Part shown: piece after piece, positions 1-9,093 of the stretch
Numbering within the stretch: the first letter of the stretch is position 1
Layout of the letters: each line of letters begins with the position of its first letter
NCBI GenBank assembly: GCA_015655195.1
Contig: JAATFM010000040.1
Coordinates: forward strand, 1 to 39,535
Origin: Terriglobales bacterium
Lineage (GTDB): Bacteria > Acidobacteriota > Terriglobia > Terriglobales > Acidobacteriaceae
Reading direction: 5' to 3'
Length of the DNA: 39,535 bases
Position numbers and translations under genes: made by a program
The notes under the pieces: model-generated
Database searches by the model: none
What the model saw: only the letters and a program-made list of their open reading frames with translations
What the model was told of the DNA's origin: nothing

Positions 1-1236
1 ACCTTCTGGTGGCATGCCAACGGCAGTCCGCCAAACGATTACAACAAGTGGGCGGATCTGGTTCACCACACGGTGGAACACTGGGTTGCGCGGTACGGAA
101 TCGACGAGGTGCGCACTTGGTACTTCGAGGTTTGGAACGAACCGAACCTGACAGACTCATTCTTCAGAGGAACGCAGCAGCAGTATTTCGAGCTGTACAA
201 AATTACTGCGAACACGATTAAAGCAGTTGATCCAGGGCTACGCGTGGGAGGCCCGGCGACCAGCAATTATCACCTCGACGGCGATGCTCTCAAAGCCGCG
301 CAGGCATCCGGCAAGCCTTTTGACGCGATGAGCATTCCGTGGAAGCCCATCTGGATCAATGAATTTCTGGACTACTGTAAGCAGCAGAATCTTCCCGTGG
401 ATTTTGTTTCCACACACCCCTATCCGCAGGATTTTGCAATCGTCGAACCCGATCAGCCCACGCGCAGCCATTTCCGCCGGAGCGTCAACTCCACGCGCGA
501 CGACTTGCGCACCATCCGCCAGATGATCGATGCGAGCCCCTATCCCCATGCGGAGATTCACCTGACGGAATGGAACTCCAGTCCTTCGCCGGTCGATCAT
601 ACTCACGATTCCCTGGCTGCGGCTGGTTTTGTGGCAAAGACCAATTTGGAATCCATTGGCCAGGTCAATTCGCTTTCCTATTGGGTCTTCACGGATGTCT
701 TTGAAGAAAACCGCGCGACAGACTCGATCTTTCACGGCGGCTTCGGACTTATCAATTACCAGCAGATCATCAAGCCGGCCTTTCACGCCTACCGCATGAT
801 GAACGAGCTTGGCGACGAATTGCTCTCGCAAACCGAGGGAGCTATTGTCACGCACGATCACGCATCAAACCACATTGCCGCTCTCATCTACAACTATCCC
901 GTCGAAGAGAAAATCTCTCTTCCGGTAACCAATTCCGTTGAAGAAGCCGACGCCATCGACGCGAGCGGAAGCCCGCGCAAGCTGCAACTGCATCTGGAAG
1001 GGCTGCCGGCCAATGCGACATTCCTGGTGGAAACTCTGGATCGGGAACATGGCGACGCTGTTGCCGCATGGGAAAAGATGGGCAAGCCCGAACCGCCAAA
1101 TCGGGAGCAAACCAAGGCACTGCGCGATGCCGCATGGGACACGAAAAAGGAGATTCTCCGCGCAGACAGTCAGGGACGTCTGGACGTTCAGCGCTCCGTT
1201 GATGCGTGGAGCCTTGTGCTCCTCAAGCAACTTTAG
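1..1236 (+). CDS. GH39-family beta-xylosidase-like glycoside hydrolase (5' end missing)
   Basis: The reading frame is open from base 1, so the gene starts outside the window; 411 codons are visible. A retaining GH39-type catalytic domain is indicated by FEVWNEPNL, whose Glu codon at 139-141 is the expected acid/base, and by HLTEWNSSP, whose Glu at 568-570 is the expected nucleophile. Between them lie typical barrel motifs such as VSTHPYPQD. The last third is a beta-rich accessory domain. GH39 members release xylose from xylo-oligosaccharides or act on related beta-glycosides; the substrate cannot be read from the sequence. An in-frame GTG at 73 is internal, because the homologous sequence (FWWHANGSPPNDYNKW) continues upstream of it. 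The gene converges with the regulator at 1294, 57 bases away. The family call is firm at motif level; the exact specificity is open. Confidence 0.88.
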   Translation, partial: TFWWHANGSPPNDYNKWADLVHHTVEHWVARYGIDEVRTWYFEVWNEPNLTDSFFRGTQQQYFELYKITANTIKAVDPGLRVGGPATSNYHLDGDALKAAQASGKPFDAMSIPWKPIWINEFLDYCKQQNLPVDFVSTHPYPQDFAIVEPDQPTRSHFRRSVNSTRDDLRTIRQMIDASPYPHAEIHLTEWNSSPSPVDHTHDSLAAAGFVAKTNLESIGQVNSLSYWVFTDVFEENRATDSIFHGGFGLINYQQIIKPAFHAYRMMNELGDELLSQTEGAIVTHDHASNHIAALIYNYPVEEKISLPVTNSVEEADAIDASGSPRKLQLHLEGLPANATFLVETLDREHGDAVAAWEKMGKPEPPNREQTKALRDAAWDTKKEILRADSQGRLDVQRSVDAWSLVLLKQL

Positions 1237-1293
1237 TCCGCCGAATCATCAGGAGACTTTCGGCAATTCGCCGTTTCAGAAACCGGCGCGCCC

Positions 1294-2712
1294 TTAGTGA
1301 GCTGGGCTGACAGACAGCACATGGCATGTGACCAGACTGATGTTGTTTGGAGAACCGGCCATCGTATCTACCTGGAGAAGAAGCTCGAAATGCGATTGAG
1401 GACCAGAGACGCCACAGTTTCGCAATGCGGCAGAAAGCCGGGGAATGTCGGTAGCGAAATTGCCTGCTGCTTCCGTCCCTTCGGCATTAGCCCCCGCAAG
1501 CAGCAGAACCTGGCCATTCTGATCGAGATTCTGGAGAAAAGCGACAATCGCAAAGGACTTCCCTGTTCCGCCGCCCATAGCCGTTGGAACATATTGAGGA
1601 AGCTCATGGTCGCGAGGACGAACGTTGCGAATGAATTCCTGGTTCAGAGCCTTGTCGTAAACAAAGCGGAAATCGAGCTGCTCATTGAACAACTCCGACC
1701 ACGGATTGGAGCGCGGGCTGCCAAGAAAAATATAGTGATCGTCGGTTTTCAAATCCGTCAGCTCAATGTTCCGAGCGGCCCGGACGTTGATGGCGGAGGA
1801 AGCTTGTTGCGCCAGCGCGCTGATGCGAGCGGTAATGCCCGGATCGACGATCGAAACGTTATTTCCCGAAAGAATCAGGCGGCAGGTCTGGATGGTCTGC
1901 GGAGTCAAGCCGGATGTATCGGGAATATAGTTGCGATTTGCGTAGTCGGAAACCGAAATCGAGTGGCCGCATATATCCTGAACCGTTTCGACGTTCGGAT
2001 CGCTGGTAATGACGTTCGTGAGACGCGAGGACGCAAAGAAGACCGACCAGGGGAAAATCGAGCGCGGCGAATGAGAAGCCGCAGAGCGGTGCATCCAGAA
2101 GGCGCCACCGGCGAAAGCGAGATTCAGAACTGTAAGCGCCAGACCCGTGGCAAGCCAGATGCGACTATGCGGCACAATCTTCACCGCGGCAGTATCGTCA
2201 TGCCTCACAATGGGCGTGTGTTCCTGCGCCGGGTGCTGCTCCTGCACAAGCGGCTCTGCATGCTCTGTCGCCAGCGCACTGCCAGGCACAGTGGCGGTTG
2301 CCGGCGCTTCTTTCTCGCCGGCCGGAATGCGCATGATCTCTGGAACGTAAGATCCCTGCGGCAGCGCGATGCGGAAATCCGATTCCAATCCATGCGTGCT
2401 GTAGTGTTGCAGAAGCCGTCGCCGGACATCGCTTGCCGTCACACGAACAATGGCGTCGTCACCCGTGTCATAGGAAGGCGAACGACCGAAAAGATCCACT
2501 CCAATCAAACGTTCCTTCAACGAGTCTCCACGCCCGGCTATGGCCTGCTCGACGATGTGCTTCAGGAACTGTCCGCTGCGATGGCTGCTCTTGAAAGCAG
2601 CCCCTTCAAGCACATCGCTCAGGTGCTGCCGCAGAGACGCGAGTTCCTCCTCTGTTTCAACAACTTTCGGAACACCCGGAGTACGAGCATCGGCTGGATG
2701 GGGAGATTGCAT
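1294..2712 (-). CDS. Membrane-anchored regulator-like protein with N-terminal DNA-binding-like module
   Basis: This is a 472-residue protein. Residues about 65-104 carry a conserved block (LKERLIGVDLFGRS, then DDAIVRVTASDVRRRL) that is common at the N terminus of acidobacterial and rhizobial proteins, often annotated as winged-helix or adenylate-cyclase/TolB-like regulators. A single hydrophobic segment at about 185-207 predicts one membrane crossing. That leaves the first 180 residues in the cytoplasm and about 265 residues outside. The outer part contains IFLGSPRSNPW and has no enzyme signature I recognise. It lies divergent from the GH3-led operon, so a role in sensing glycan and controlling that operon is plausible but inferred. 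The ATG at 2712 has no strong Shine-Dalgarno, so the exact start is uncertain. A long antisense frame on the plus strand is a shadow. Confidence 0.78.
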   Translation of the reverse strand: MQSPHPADARTPGVPKVVETEEELASLRQHLSDVLEGAAFKSSHRSGQFLKHIVEQAIAGRGDSLKERLIGVDLFGRSPSYDTGDDAIVRVTASDVRRRLLQHYSTHGLESDFRIALPQGSYVPEIMRIPAGEKEAPATATVPGSALATEHAEPLVQEQHPAQEHTPIVRHDDTAAVKIVPHSRIWLATGLALTVLNLAFAGGAFWMHRSAASHSPRSIFPWSVFFASSRLTNVITSDPNVETVQDICGHSISVSDYANRNYIPDTSGLTPQTIQTCRLILSGNNVSIVDPGITARISALAQQASSAINVRAARNIELTDLKTDDHYIFLGSPRSNPWSELFNEQLDFRFVYDKALNQEFIRNVRPRDHELPQYVPTAMGGGTGKSFAIVAFLQNLDQNGQVLLLAGANAEGTEAAGNFATDIPRLSAALRNCGVSGPQSHFELLLQVDTMAGSPNNISLVTCHVLSVSPAH

Positions 2713-3031
2713 GACAAATTTTGGACAGCAGCGATTCTACCACCAACGGAATACGCATGTCGTTGGGCTTTCGCGGCTGCAAACCAGGTGACGCCGATCA
2801 CTTTACTCGACGTAGCTACCGTTAGGAGTCGAAGGATATGCGACAGTGCTTGGTTTTAAAGGGATTTACCGAGATGTTAGAAATGCCGCTAACGTTGCAA
2901 TTCTGTTCGTCGGTTCGGCAGCATGTTGGATAACGCTTAACAAACTGTTGTAAGGAGAGTTGTGCTTGAAAATCGATGGGGATTTGAGCAAAAGCCATAG
3001 AGCAATGGAAGGACTTATCGCGGAGCTGAGG
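2713..3031. promoter_or_regulatory. Divergent control region between regulator and glycoside hydrolase operon
   Basis: This 319-base gap separates the divergent regulator (minus) and GH3 (plus) genes and must hold promoters for both. Two related near-palindromes with central CG are visible: GCTAACGTTGC at 2888-2898 and GATAACGCTTAAC at 2929-2941. They loosely resemble LacI-family operators, though each has mismatches. A strong Shine-Dalgarno, AAGGAG at 2952-2957, stands 8 bases before a TTG at 2966 that is in frame with GH3. No sure -35/-10 pair was recognised. The operator reading is weak. Confidence 0.35.
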
Positions 3032-5269
3032 ATGCGCACAAAAGGCATAGCAGTTGCGTGCCTCCTTTTCGGAGCGATTCTCCCGCTGGCTGGAGCGCAG
3101 CAGGGCCAGCCTCTTTACAAGCAGGCCGGCGCGCCGGTGGAAAAGCGCATCGACGATCTGCTCAAGCGGATGACGCTCGAAGAAAAAGCGCGGCAGCTTG
3201 ATCTCTATGCCGCCGCCGGCACGCTTGAAGACAAGCACACAGGCAAAGACCACGTGGCGGAAGATGCGGCCTTTCTTCCCGATAAAGCGCAGGCCATGTG
3301 GGGTGACATCGGCGTAGGCGGCATCCATGACGTTTATCCCACCTCGGTGCAGTCGAATGCTATCCAGAGCTGGGTCATTGCCCACAACCGGCTCGGCATT
3401 CCGGCTCTCTTTGTGGAAGAGGGCCTGCACGGCTTCGACCGTGGAACGGTCTTCCCTGCCCCGATCGGCCTCGCTGCCACGTGGAACCCGGAAATTGCGC
3501 GGAAGACCAGTACCGCCATAGCCTCGGAGGCCCGCTCGAACGGAATCGGGATGATCCTTGCCCCTGTGCTCGATCTCGCGCGCGAACCGCGTTGGGGCCG
3601 CGTCGAGGAGGACTTCGGCGAAGACACGTATCTGACCAGCCAGATGGGCCTGTCCTACGTGCAGGGCGCACAGGGTGAGAGCCTAAATACGGACCACACC
3701 TTGGTCGCCGAGCCAAAGCACTTTGCCGGCCACGGTTCACCCGAAGGCGGTACCAACACCTCGCCTGTGCACATGGGCGAGCGCGAGCTGCGAATGACCA
3801 TGCTACGCGGCTTCGAACCGGCCTTCCGCGAAGGTCACGCTATGGGTGCGATGGCCGCCTATCACGAGATCGACGGCATTCCCGTGACTGCAGATCCGTT
3901 TCTGCTTAAGAAAATTCTGCGCGACGAATGGAACTTCCAGGGCTTTGTGCTCTCCGATCTGGGCGCAATCAAGCGCCTCTATGACGTGCATCATGTGGCC
4001 GCAACACCCAAAGACGCTTCCTGCATGGCGATCAGGTCCGGTGTCGATATGCAGTTCTACGACTTCGATCACGCCGTCTTCCAGAAGGCGCTCGTCGATT
4101 GCGTGCATGAAGGCAGCCTGTCCCAAACCGATCTCGACCGCGCTGTTCGCTCTGTCCTGCGCGTCAAATTTGAGCTTGGCCTTTTCGATCACCCTCTGGT
4201 GGATCCCACACTACACGCGAAAGTCGACCGCTTACCGGAGCATCTGGCGCTCTCGCTAGAATCGGCGCGTGAATCGATGACCCTGCTCAGGAATGAAGGT
4301 GGCCTTCTGCCGCTCTCGAAATCTGTGAGCCATATCGCTGTCATCGGGCCTAATGGCGACGTGGCGCGTTATGGGGACTATGAAAAGGAAGAGAATGGCC
4401 TGCACATCAGCATTCTCGATGGCATCCGCAAGCTGGTTCCGAAGGCGAATGTCACCTTCGACGATGGAAAAGACATCGCCGCCGCGGTCACTCAGGCAAA
4501 GAATGCCGATGTCGTGATCCTGGCGCTGGGCGAATGGCAAGGCATCTCCGGCGAAGGCTTCGACCGCTCGAACCTCGACCTGCCCGGCAATCAGGAGCTT
4601 TTGCTCGAAACCATCGCCGCCACTGGCAAGCCGATCATTCTGGTGCTGGAAAACGGCAGGCCCTTGACCATCGGCTGGGCCAAAGCGCACATTCCGGCAA
4701 TTCTCGAAGCCTGGTATCCCGGCGAGTTCGGCGGACAGGCGGTTGCAGAAACCCTCTTCGGAGACAACAATCCCGCCGGCCGCCTGACAATCACCTTCCC
4801 ACGCAGCACCGGACAACTGCCCGATTTCTATAACTACGATCCCTCGCGTATGCACAAATACGTGGACGACAAAGGCGAACCGCTCTTCCACTTCGGATTC
4901 GGACTGAGCTACACCACCTTCCGTTACGACCATTTGGCGGTACAGACGCCTGCACAGGGCAGCAAGGCGGATGTTGTCGTCACGGTAGATGTAACAAACA
5001 CCGGCGACAAGGAAGGTGAGGAAGTGGCACAGCTCTATGTGCGCGAAGACGTAAGCAGCGTTGAAACACCGGACCGCACCCTCAAAGGATTTTCTCGGAT
5101 TCATCTTAAGCCCAACGAAGCTAAAACTGTAACCTTCAACGTCCCGCAGGATCAGCTTGCAATCTGGAGCCAGGAAAACAAGTGGGTTGTCGAGTCAGGC
5201 AATTACACGGTATGGACAGGCGGCTCTTCGCAAGCCTCTCTGAGCGCCAAATTCTTTTTGCGTCCTTAG
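3032..5269 (+). CDS. Exported GH3 beta-glucosidase/beta-xylosidase
   Basis: From the ATG at 3032 the protein has 745 residues and begins with a classic signal peptide (MRTKGIAVACLLFGAIL, cleavage near AGA-QQ). The order is typical GH3: an N-terminal TIM barrel with KHFAGHG and GFVLSDLGAI, where Asp309 is the expected nucleophile; the alpha/beta sandwich domain with EGFDRSNLDLPG; and a fibronectin-III-like C-terminal domain (GEEVAQLYVRED). GH3 enzymes remove non-reducing beta-linked glucose or xylose. GGAG at 3022-3025 serves this start. The frame is open further upstream, and a TTG at 2966 has a better Shine-Dalgarno; using it would lengthen the positively charged n-region. It is the first gene of a six-gene run, with a 72-base gap to the GH92 gene. 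Sugar specificity is not decided. Confidence 0.93.
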   Translation: MRTKGIAVACLLFGAILPLAGAQQGQPLYKQAGAPVEKRIDDLLKRMTLEEKARQLDLYAAAGTLEDKHTGKDHVAEDAAFLPDKAQAMWGDIGVGGIHDVYPTSVQSNAIQSWVIAHNRLGIPALFVEEGLHGFDRGTVFPAPIGLAATWNPEIARKTSTAIASEARSNGIGMILAPVLDLAREPRWGRVEEDFGEDTYLTSQMGLSYVQGAQGESLNTDHTLVAEPKHFAGHGSPEGGTNTSPVHMGERELRMTMLRGFEPAFREGHAMGAMAAYHEIDGIPVTADPFLLKKILRDEWNFQGFVLSDLGAIKRLYDVHHVAATPKDASCMAIRSGVDMQFYDFDHAVFQKALVDCVHEGSLSQTDLDRAVRSVLRVKFELGLFDHPLVDPTLHAKVDRLPEHLALSLESARESMTLLRNEGGLLPLSKSVSHIAVIGPNGDVARYGDYEKEENGLHISILDGIRKLVPKANVTFDDGKDIAAAVTQAKNADVVILALGEWQGISGEGFDRSNLDLPGNQELLLETIAATGKPIILVLENGRPLTIGWAKAHIPAILEAWYPGEFGGQAVAETLFGDNNPAGRLTITFPRSTGQLPDFYNYDPSRMHKYVDDKGEPLFHFGFGLSYTTFRYDHLAVQTPAQGSKADVVVTVDVTNTGDKEGEEVAQLYVREDVSSVETPDRTLKGFSRIHLKPNEAKTVTFNVPQDQLAIWSQENKWVVESGNYTVWTGGSSQASLSAKFFLRP

Positions 5270-5341
5270 CAGCAAGGCCTTTGTCTGATCGCAAATTCCA
5301 CGGAAAGATTCAGGGACACGATGCACAGGAACAGGAGCACA

Positions 5342-7654
5342 ATGAAAATCACGGTTCGCCTTGCCTGCCTGGCAATGATTGGAAGCAGCGCCTTAGCTGC
5401 TCTCGGACAACATCCGAAAGAAGCAGTGGATTATGTGTCTCCGAATATCGGAGGCATCGGCCAGTTGCTTACCGCAACCATTCCTTATGTACAGCGCCCG
5501 CACGGCATGGCGCGTCTTGCTCCAGTTGTCACGCCGGGTATTCCGGACCGTTACCTTGCGGACAAGATATATGGTTTTCCCGCGGGGCCTGCGCTCCTGA
5601 TGGCCTCGGCAGGAGAGACCAGTACACGTCCAGAAGCCTATGCCTCCAGCTACGATCATGATTTTGAAACCGCAACGCCGTATTATTACGAAGCCGATTT
5701 GCAGAGTTGGGGCATACGTGCCGAATTCACAGCCGCCAAACAGTCGGCATATTACCGCTTCACTTTTCCCGCAAGCTCTCACGCGCATCTTGCCTTGAGC
5801 ATGAGGGATCATGCGGAGTTCTCCGTGGTCAGCGACCATGCTATCGAAGGCAGCGAGCGCGCCGATGGAACCGTTTCCCATGTCGAACAGGATGGCCCGG
5901 AAACCCGCGAGTATTTCTATGTCGAGTTTTCCCGCCCGCTCCACTCTTGGCAGACATGGCAGCATGGCGAATGGAGCCACGACCAGAAGCAGTCAGGGGA
6001 GCACATCGGATTCGTATCTGACTCGCCTTCTACTAAAGGGGAAATCGTCGAAGTCAAAGTCGGCATCTCCTACATCAGCGCCGAACAGGCCCGGCACAAT
6101 CTGGAGCATGACATTCCGGGCTGGAACTTCAATCAGGTGAAAGCCGAGACGCGCGCCGCATGGACCGACGCGCTCGGTGCGATTGAGACTGTTGGTGGCA
6201 CGGAACGCCAGCGCACCATCTTCTATACCGCTCTTTACCGCTCGCTGGGCCGGATGACCGACATTACGGAAGATGGCAAATACTTCAGCGGCTACGACCA
6301 CACGGTACACGATGCCGAGGGCCACGACTTCTATGTCGATGACGGCCTCTGGGATACCTATCGTTCTCTGCATCCTCTACAAATCCTGCTCAACGCACAT
6401 CAGCAGGAGGACATGATCCGCTCTTATATCCTCATGTATCAGCAAAGCGGCTGGATGCCATCCTTTCCTTCCGCGGTCGGCGAACAGTCCGTGATGATCG
6501 GCCATCACGCTGCTTCTTTCATTCTCGATGCGTATGCCAAGGGCTATCGCGACTTCGATGTCAACGAAGCATATGCAGCCCTGCGCAAAAATGCCACTGA
6601 AGCAACCATGCTTCCCTGGAATCGCGGACCGTTAACCAGCCTCGACAAGGTCTACTTCGATAAGGGCTTCTTTCCCGCGCTTGCCTATGGCGAAAAAGAA
6701 ACCGAGACGCGTGTAACTCCCGAGCGTCGCCAGTCCGTTTCCGTCACGCTTGAAAGCAGCTATGACGACTGGTGCGTTGCGCAGTTGGCCAGGGCGCTTG
6801 GCAAGGAACAGGACGCAGAGTATTTCACTAAGCTGGCACACAACTATAAGAATGTCTTCAACCCGGCCATTGGCTTCATGGCTCCTAAAAGCGCGGACGG
6901 CGAATGGATAAGCCACTTCGATCCCAAGCTGGGCGGTGGCAACGGTGGCCGTGACTACTTCACGGAAGTCAACTCGTGGCTCTACACCCTGCATGTGCAG
7001 CATGATGTGGCGGGCCTCATCCATCTGTTCGGCGGCCGCGATGCATTTAACGCAAGACTCGACCGCCTCTTCGTCGAACAGTACGGCACATCGAAGTACA
7101 CCTTCCTTGGCCAGTTTCCTGACGCAACCGGCCTGGTGGGTCAGTATGCGCAAGGCAATGAGCCTAGTTTCCATATTCCATACCTCTACGACTTTTCAGG
7201 ACAGCCGTGGAAGACGCAACAACGTGTGCGCCAGTTGATGGATCTCTGGTACGGCGACGGTCCCCTTGGCATTCCGGGCGATGACGACGGAGGAGCCACA
7301 TCTTCGTGGTATGTGCTGAGTGCAATGGGATTCTATCCCGTGTGCCCGGGCAGTCCGGTCTACGAGATCGGCAGTCCGATCTTCGAGCACACCTCCATTC
7401 GCATGGGCAATGGCAAAACTTTTACGATCGTGGCGAATCATGTCTCCGCGCGCAACAAGTACATTCAGTCGGCTCAGCTCAACGGAAAGCCGCTGAATCG
7501 CCCGTGGTTCAATCACGCGGACATCGCTAACGGAGGAACGCTGATGTTAGAGATGGCAGACCGTCCGAACCTGCAATGGGGCAGCGCGCCGCAGGATGCG
7601 CCGCCTTCCATGACAACCGAAAAACAACAGCCTGCAATCTCGGGAGCGGAATAA
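5342..7654 (+). CDS. Exported GH92 alpha-mannosidase
   Basis: This protein has 770 residues and a signal peptide (MKITVRLACLAMIGSSALAA). GH92 enzymes are calcium-dependent inverting exo-alpha-mannosidases, mostly alpha-1,2, acting on mannan side chains or N-glycans. Family hallmarks are DGLWDTYRSLHPL, SGWMPSFPSAVGEQSVMIGH, the TEVNSW motif with the putative general acid Glu542, and GIPGDDDGGATSSWYV with Asp647-649 in the place of the catalytic-base aspartates. The closing GFYPVCPGSPVYEIGSP stretch is also typical. AGGAG at 5333-5337 fits the ATG at 5342; an in-frame ATG at 5321 is an alternative. Its stop overlaps the next start by one base (TAATG), which suggests translational coupling. Confidence 0.95.
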   Translation: MKITVRLACLAMIGSSALAALGQHPKEAVDYVSPNIGGIGQLLTATIPYVQRPHGMARLAPVVTPGIPDRYLADKIYGFPAGPALLMASAGETSTRPEAYASSYDHDFETATPYYYEADLQSWGIRAEFTAAKQSAYYRFTFPASSHAHLALSMRDHAEFSVVSDHAIEGSERADGTVSHVEQDGPETREYFYVEFSRPLHSWQTWQHGEWSHDQKQSGEHIGFVSDSPSTKGEIVEVKVGISYISAEQARHNLEHDIPGWNFNQVKAETRAAWTDALGAIETVGGTERQRTIFYTALYRSLGRMTDITEDGKYFSGYDHTVHDAEGHDFYVDDGLWDTYRSLHPLQILLNAHQQEDMIRSYILMYQQSGWMPSFPSAVGEQSVMIGHHAASFILDAYAKGYRDFDVNEAYAALRKNATEATMLPWNRGPLTSLDKVYFDKGFFPALAYGEKETETRVTPERRQSVSVTLESSYDDWCVAQLARALGKEQDAEYFTKLAHNYKNVFNPAIGFMAPKSADGEWISHFDPKLGGGNGGRDYFTEVNSWLYTLHVQHDVAGLIHLFGGRDAFNARLDRLFVEQYGTSKYTFLGQFPDATGLVGQYAQGNEPSFHIPYLYDFSGQPWKTQQRVRQLMDLWYGDGPLGIPGDDDGGATSSWYVLSAMGFYPVCPGSPVYEIGSPIFEHTSIRMGNGKTFTIVANHVSARNKYIQSAQLNGKPLNRPWFNHADIANGGTLMLEMADRPNLQWGSAPQDAPPSMTTEKQQPAISGAE

Positions 7655-9030
7655 TGGACAGGCCTGTGCACAATGAAACTCAGGGACAATTTCAACAGCA
7701 GGAAGACATCTCGCGCGATTCTGCTTTTCCGTCCCGTCGCAATCTGTTAGCCATGAGCACGGCGGCTGGTATAGCTGGATTGCTGCGAAGCCCCGTGGCA
7801 TTGGCCGCTCCAGCGAATAGGGAGCAACCTTCTCTCCACGAGATCAATGTCAAAAACTTTGGCGCTCGCGGCGACGGCGCCACAGACGAAACTGCCGCAT
7901 TTCAGCGAGCTCTCGATTCAGCGCATACCGTTGGCGGCGGCACTGTTTATGCGCCACCGGGGCGCTATCTCTTCCGCGGTGTTCTCCAAGTTCCCGAGGG
8001 AGTAACTTTACGTGGCTCCTTCGCCTGCGTGCCATCCCACACGGGTTTGCGCGATGCTAAACAGGCCAAGCCCGGCGATGACGGCACCGCGCTGCTGGCT
8101 ACAGCCGGTCGCGGCAGTGAAGATGGAGAGCCATTCCTCACGCTGAACTCGAACAGCTCTGTCACTGGCATGACCATCTATTACCCCGAGCAGGTCACGG
8201 ACGCCGAGCCAGCCGCTTATCCGTGGACGATCGCCATGCGCGGTAAGAACCCGGCCGCATTCGATCTTGAACTACTGAATCCCTACCAGGGCATCGACGC
8301 CAGTCGCAATGAGCGCCATAACATTCGAAACATCTGCGGCCAGCCACTGCGCCGCGGCATCTGGGTGGATGCCATCTACGATATTGGCCGCATTGAGAAC
8401 GTGCACTTCAATCCCTGGTGGGTTGGGCATGGCCCCTTGTATCAATGGCAGACCCAGAACGGCGAAGCCTTTCTCTTTGGCCGTGCGGATTGGGAATATG
8501 TTCTGAACACCTTCTGCTTCGGCTACCGTGTCGGTTACAAGTTTGTGCATACCGGAACGGGCGAATGCAACGGTAACTTCCTCGGCATCGGAGCCGACGA
8601 CTGCAACCGCGCGGTGCTGGTGGAGCAAAGCGCTCCTTACGCGCTCCTCATCACCAACGGCGAATTCACTTCCTTCCACGGCGACGATCCCACTATGGTT
8701 GAGGTGCTGGAGACCAACAGCGGCGTGGTCCGCTTCGTCAACAGCGCTTTCTGGGGCCCGTGCAACCAGATTGCAAAGATCGCCGGCCGAGGCACAGTAG
8801 GCTTCAGCGATTGCACCTTTGTGCAGTGGAAAAAGGATCGCGCTGCGATTCAGGCATCCTCCGGCAGTGTCCTGATCCGTGGCTGCGAGTTCCGCCAGAA
8901 CCAGCCGCATATCACGCTCGGCGAAGGAGTGTCTCGCGCCGTTGTGAGCGGCAATCTCTTCACCGGCCCGGCTCAGATTCAGAACGCCAGCACGAAAGAT
9001 GTCCAGATCGGATTGAACGCCGCACTCTGA
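7654..9030 (+). CDS. Tat-exported right-handed beta-helix protein (pectate lyase 3 / GH28-like)
   Basis: This is a 458-residue protein. The N terminus carries a twin-arginine signal (SRRNLLAMSTAAGIAGLL), so it is predicted to be exported folded. Directly after it comes the pectate_lyase_3 superfamily opening: VKNFGARGDGATDETAAFQ, then GGGTVYAPPGRYLF and VPEGVTLRG. Rungs of a parallel beta-helix follow to the end. Proteins of this fold act on pectin or other polysaccharides as lyases, hydrolases or epimerases. I see no unambiguous GH28 catalytic triad, so the reaction is unknown. The ATG at 7654 overlaps the GH92 stop by one base; the frame is open upstream inside GH92, but the coupled start is preferred because it precedes the signal. 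Confidence 0.88.
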   Translation: MDRPVHNETQGQFQQQEDISRDSAFPSRRNLLAMSTAAGIAGLLRSPVALAAPANREQPSLHEINVKNFGARGDGATDETAAFQRALDSAHTVGGGTVYAPPGRYLFRGVLQVPEGVTLRGSFACVPSHTGLRDAKQAKPGDDGTALLATAGRGSEDGEPFLTLNSNSSVTGMTIYYPEQVTDAEPAAYPWTIAMRGKNPAAFDLELLNPYQGIDASRNERHNIRNICGQPLRRGIWVDAIYDIGRIENVHFNPWWVGHGPLYQWQTQNGEAFLFGRADWEYVLNTFCFGYRVGYKFVHTGTGECNGNFLGIGADDCNRAVLVEQSAPYALLITNGEFTSFHGDDPTMVEVLETNSGVVRFVNSAFWGPCNQIAKIAGRGTVGFSDCTFVQWKKDRAAIQASSGSVLIRGCEFRQNQPHITLGEGVSRAVVSGNLFTGPAQIQNASTKDVQIGLNAAL

Positions 9031-9093
9031 GCATCATGCGGCAACAGCGCTGTCGAATATAGGCACGTAACGGCAAACGAAGGTAAACAAAAA

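Noticed and set aside
1297..2859. 520-residue open frame on the plus strand opposite the regulator gene
   Set aside because: It is antisense to a gene with clear motifs and a membrane helix; its translation is Arg-rich, without domains or a ribosome site.
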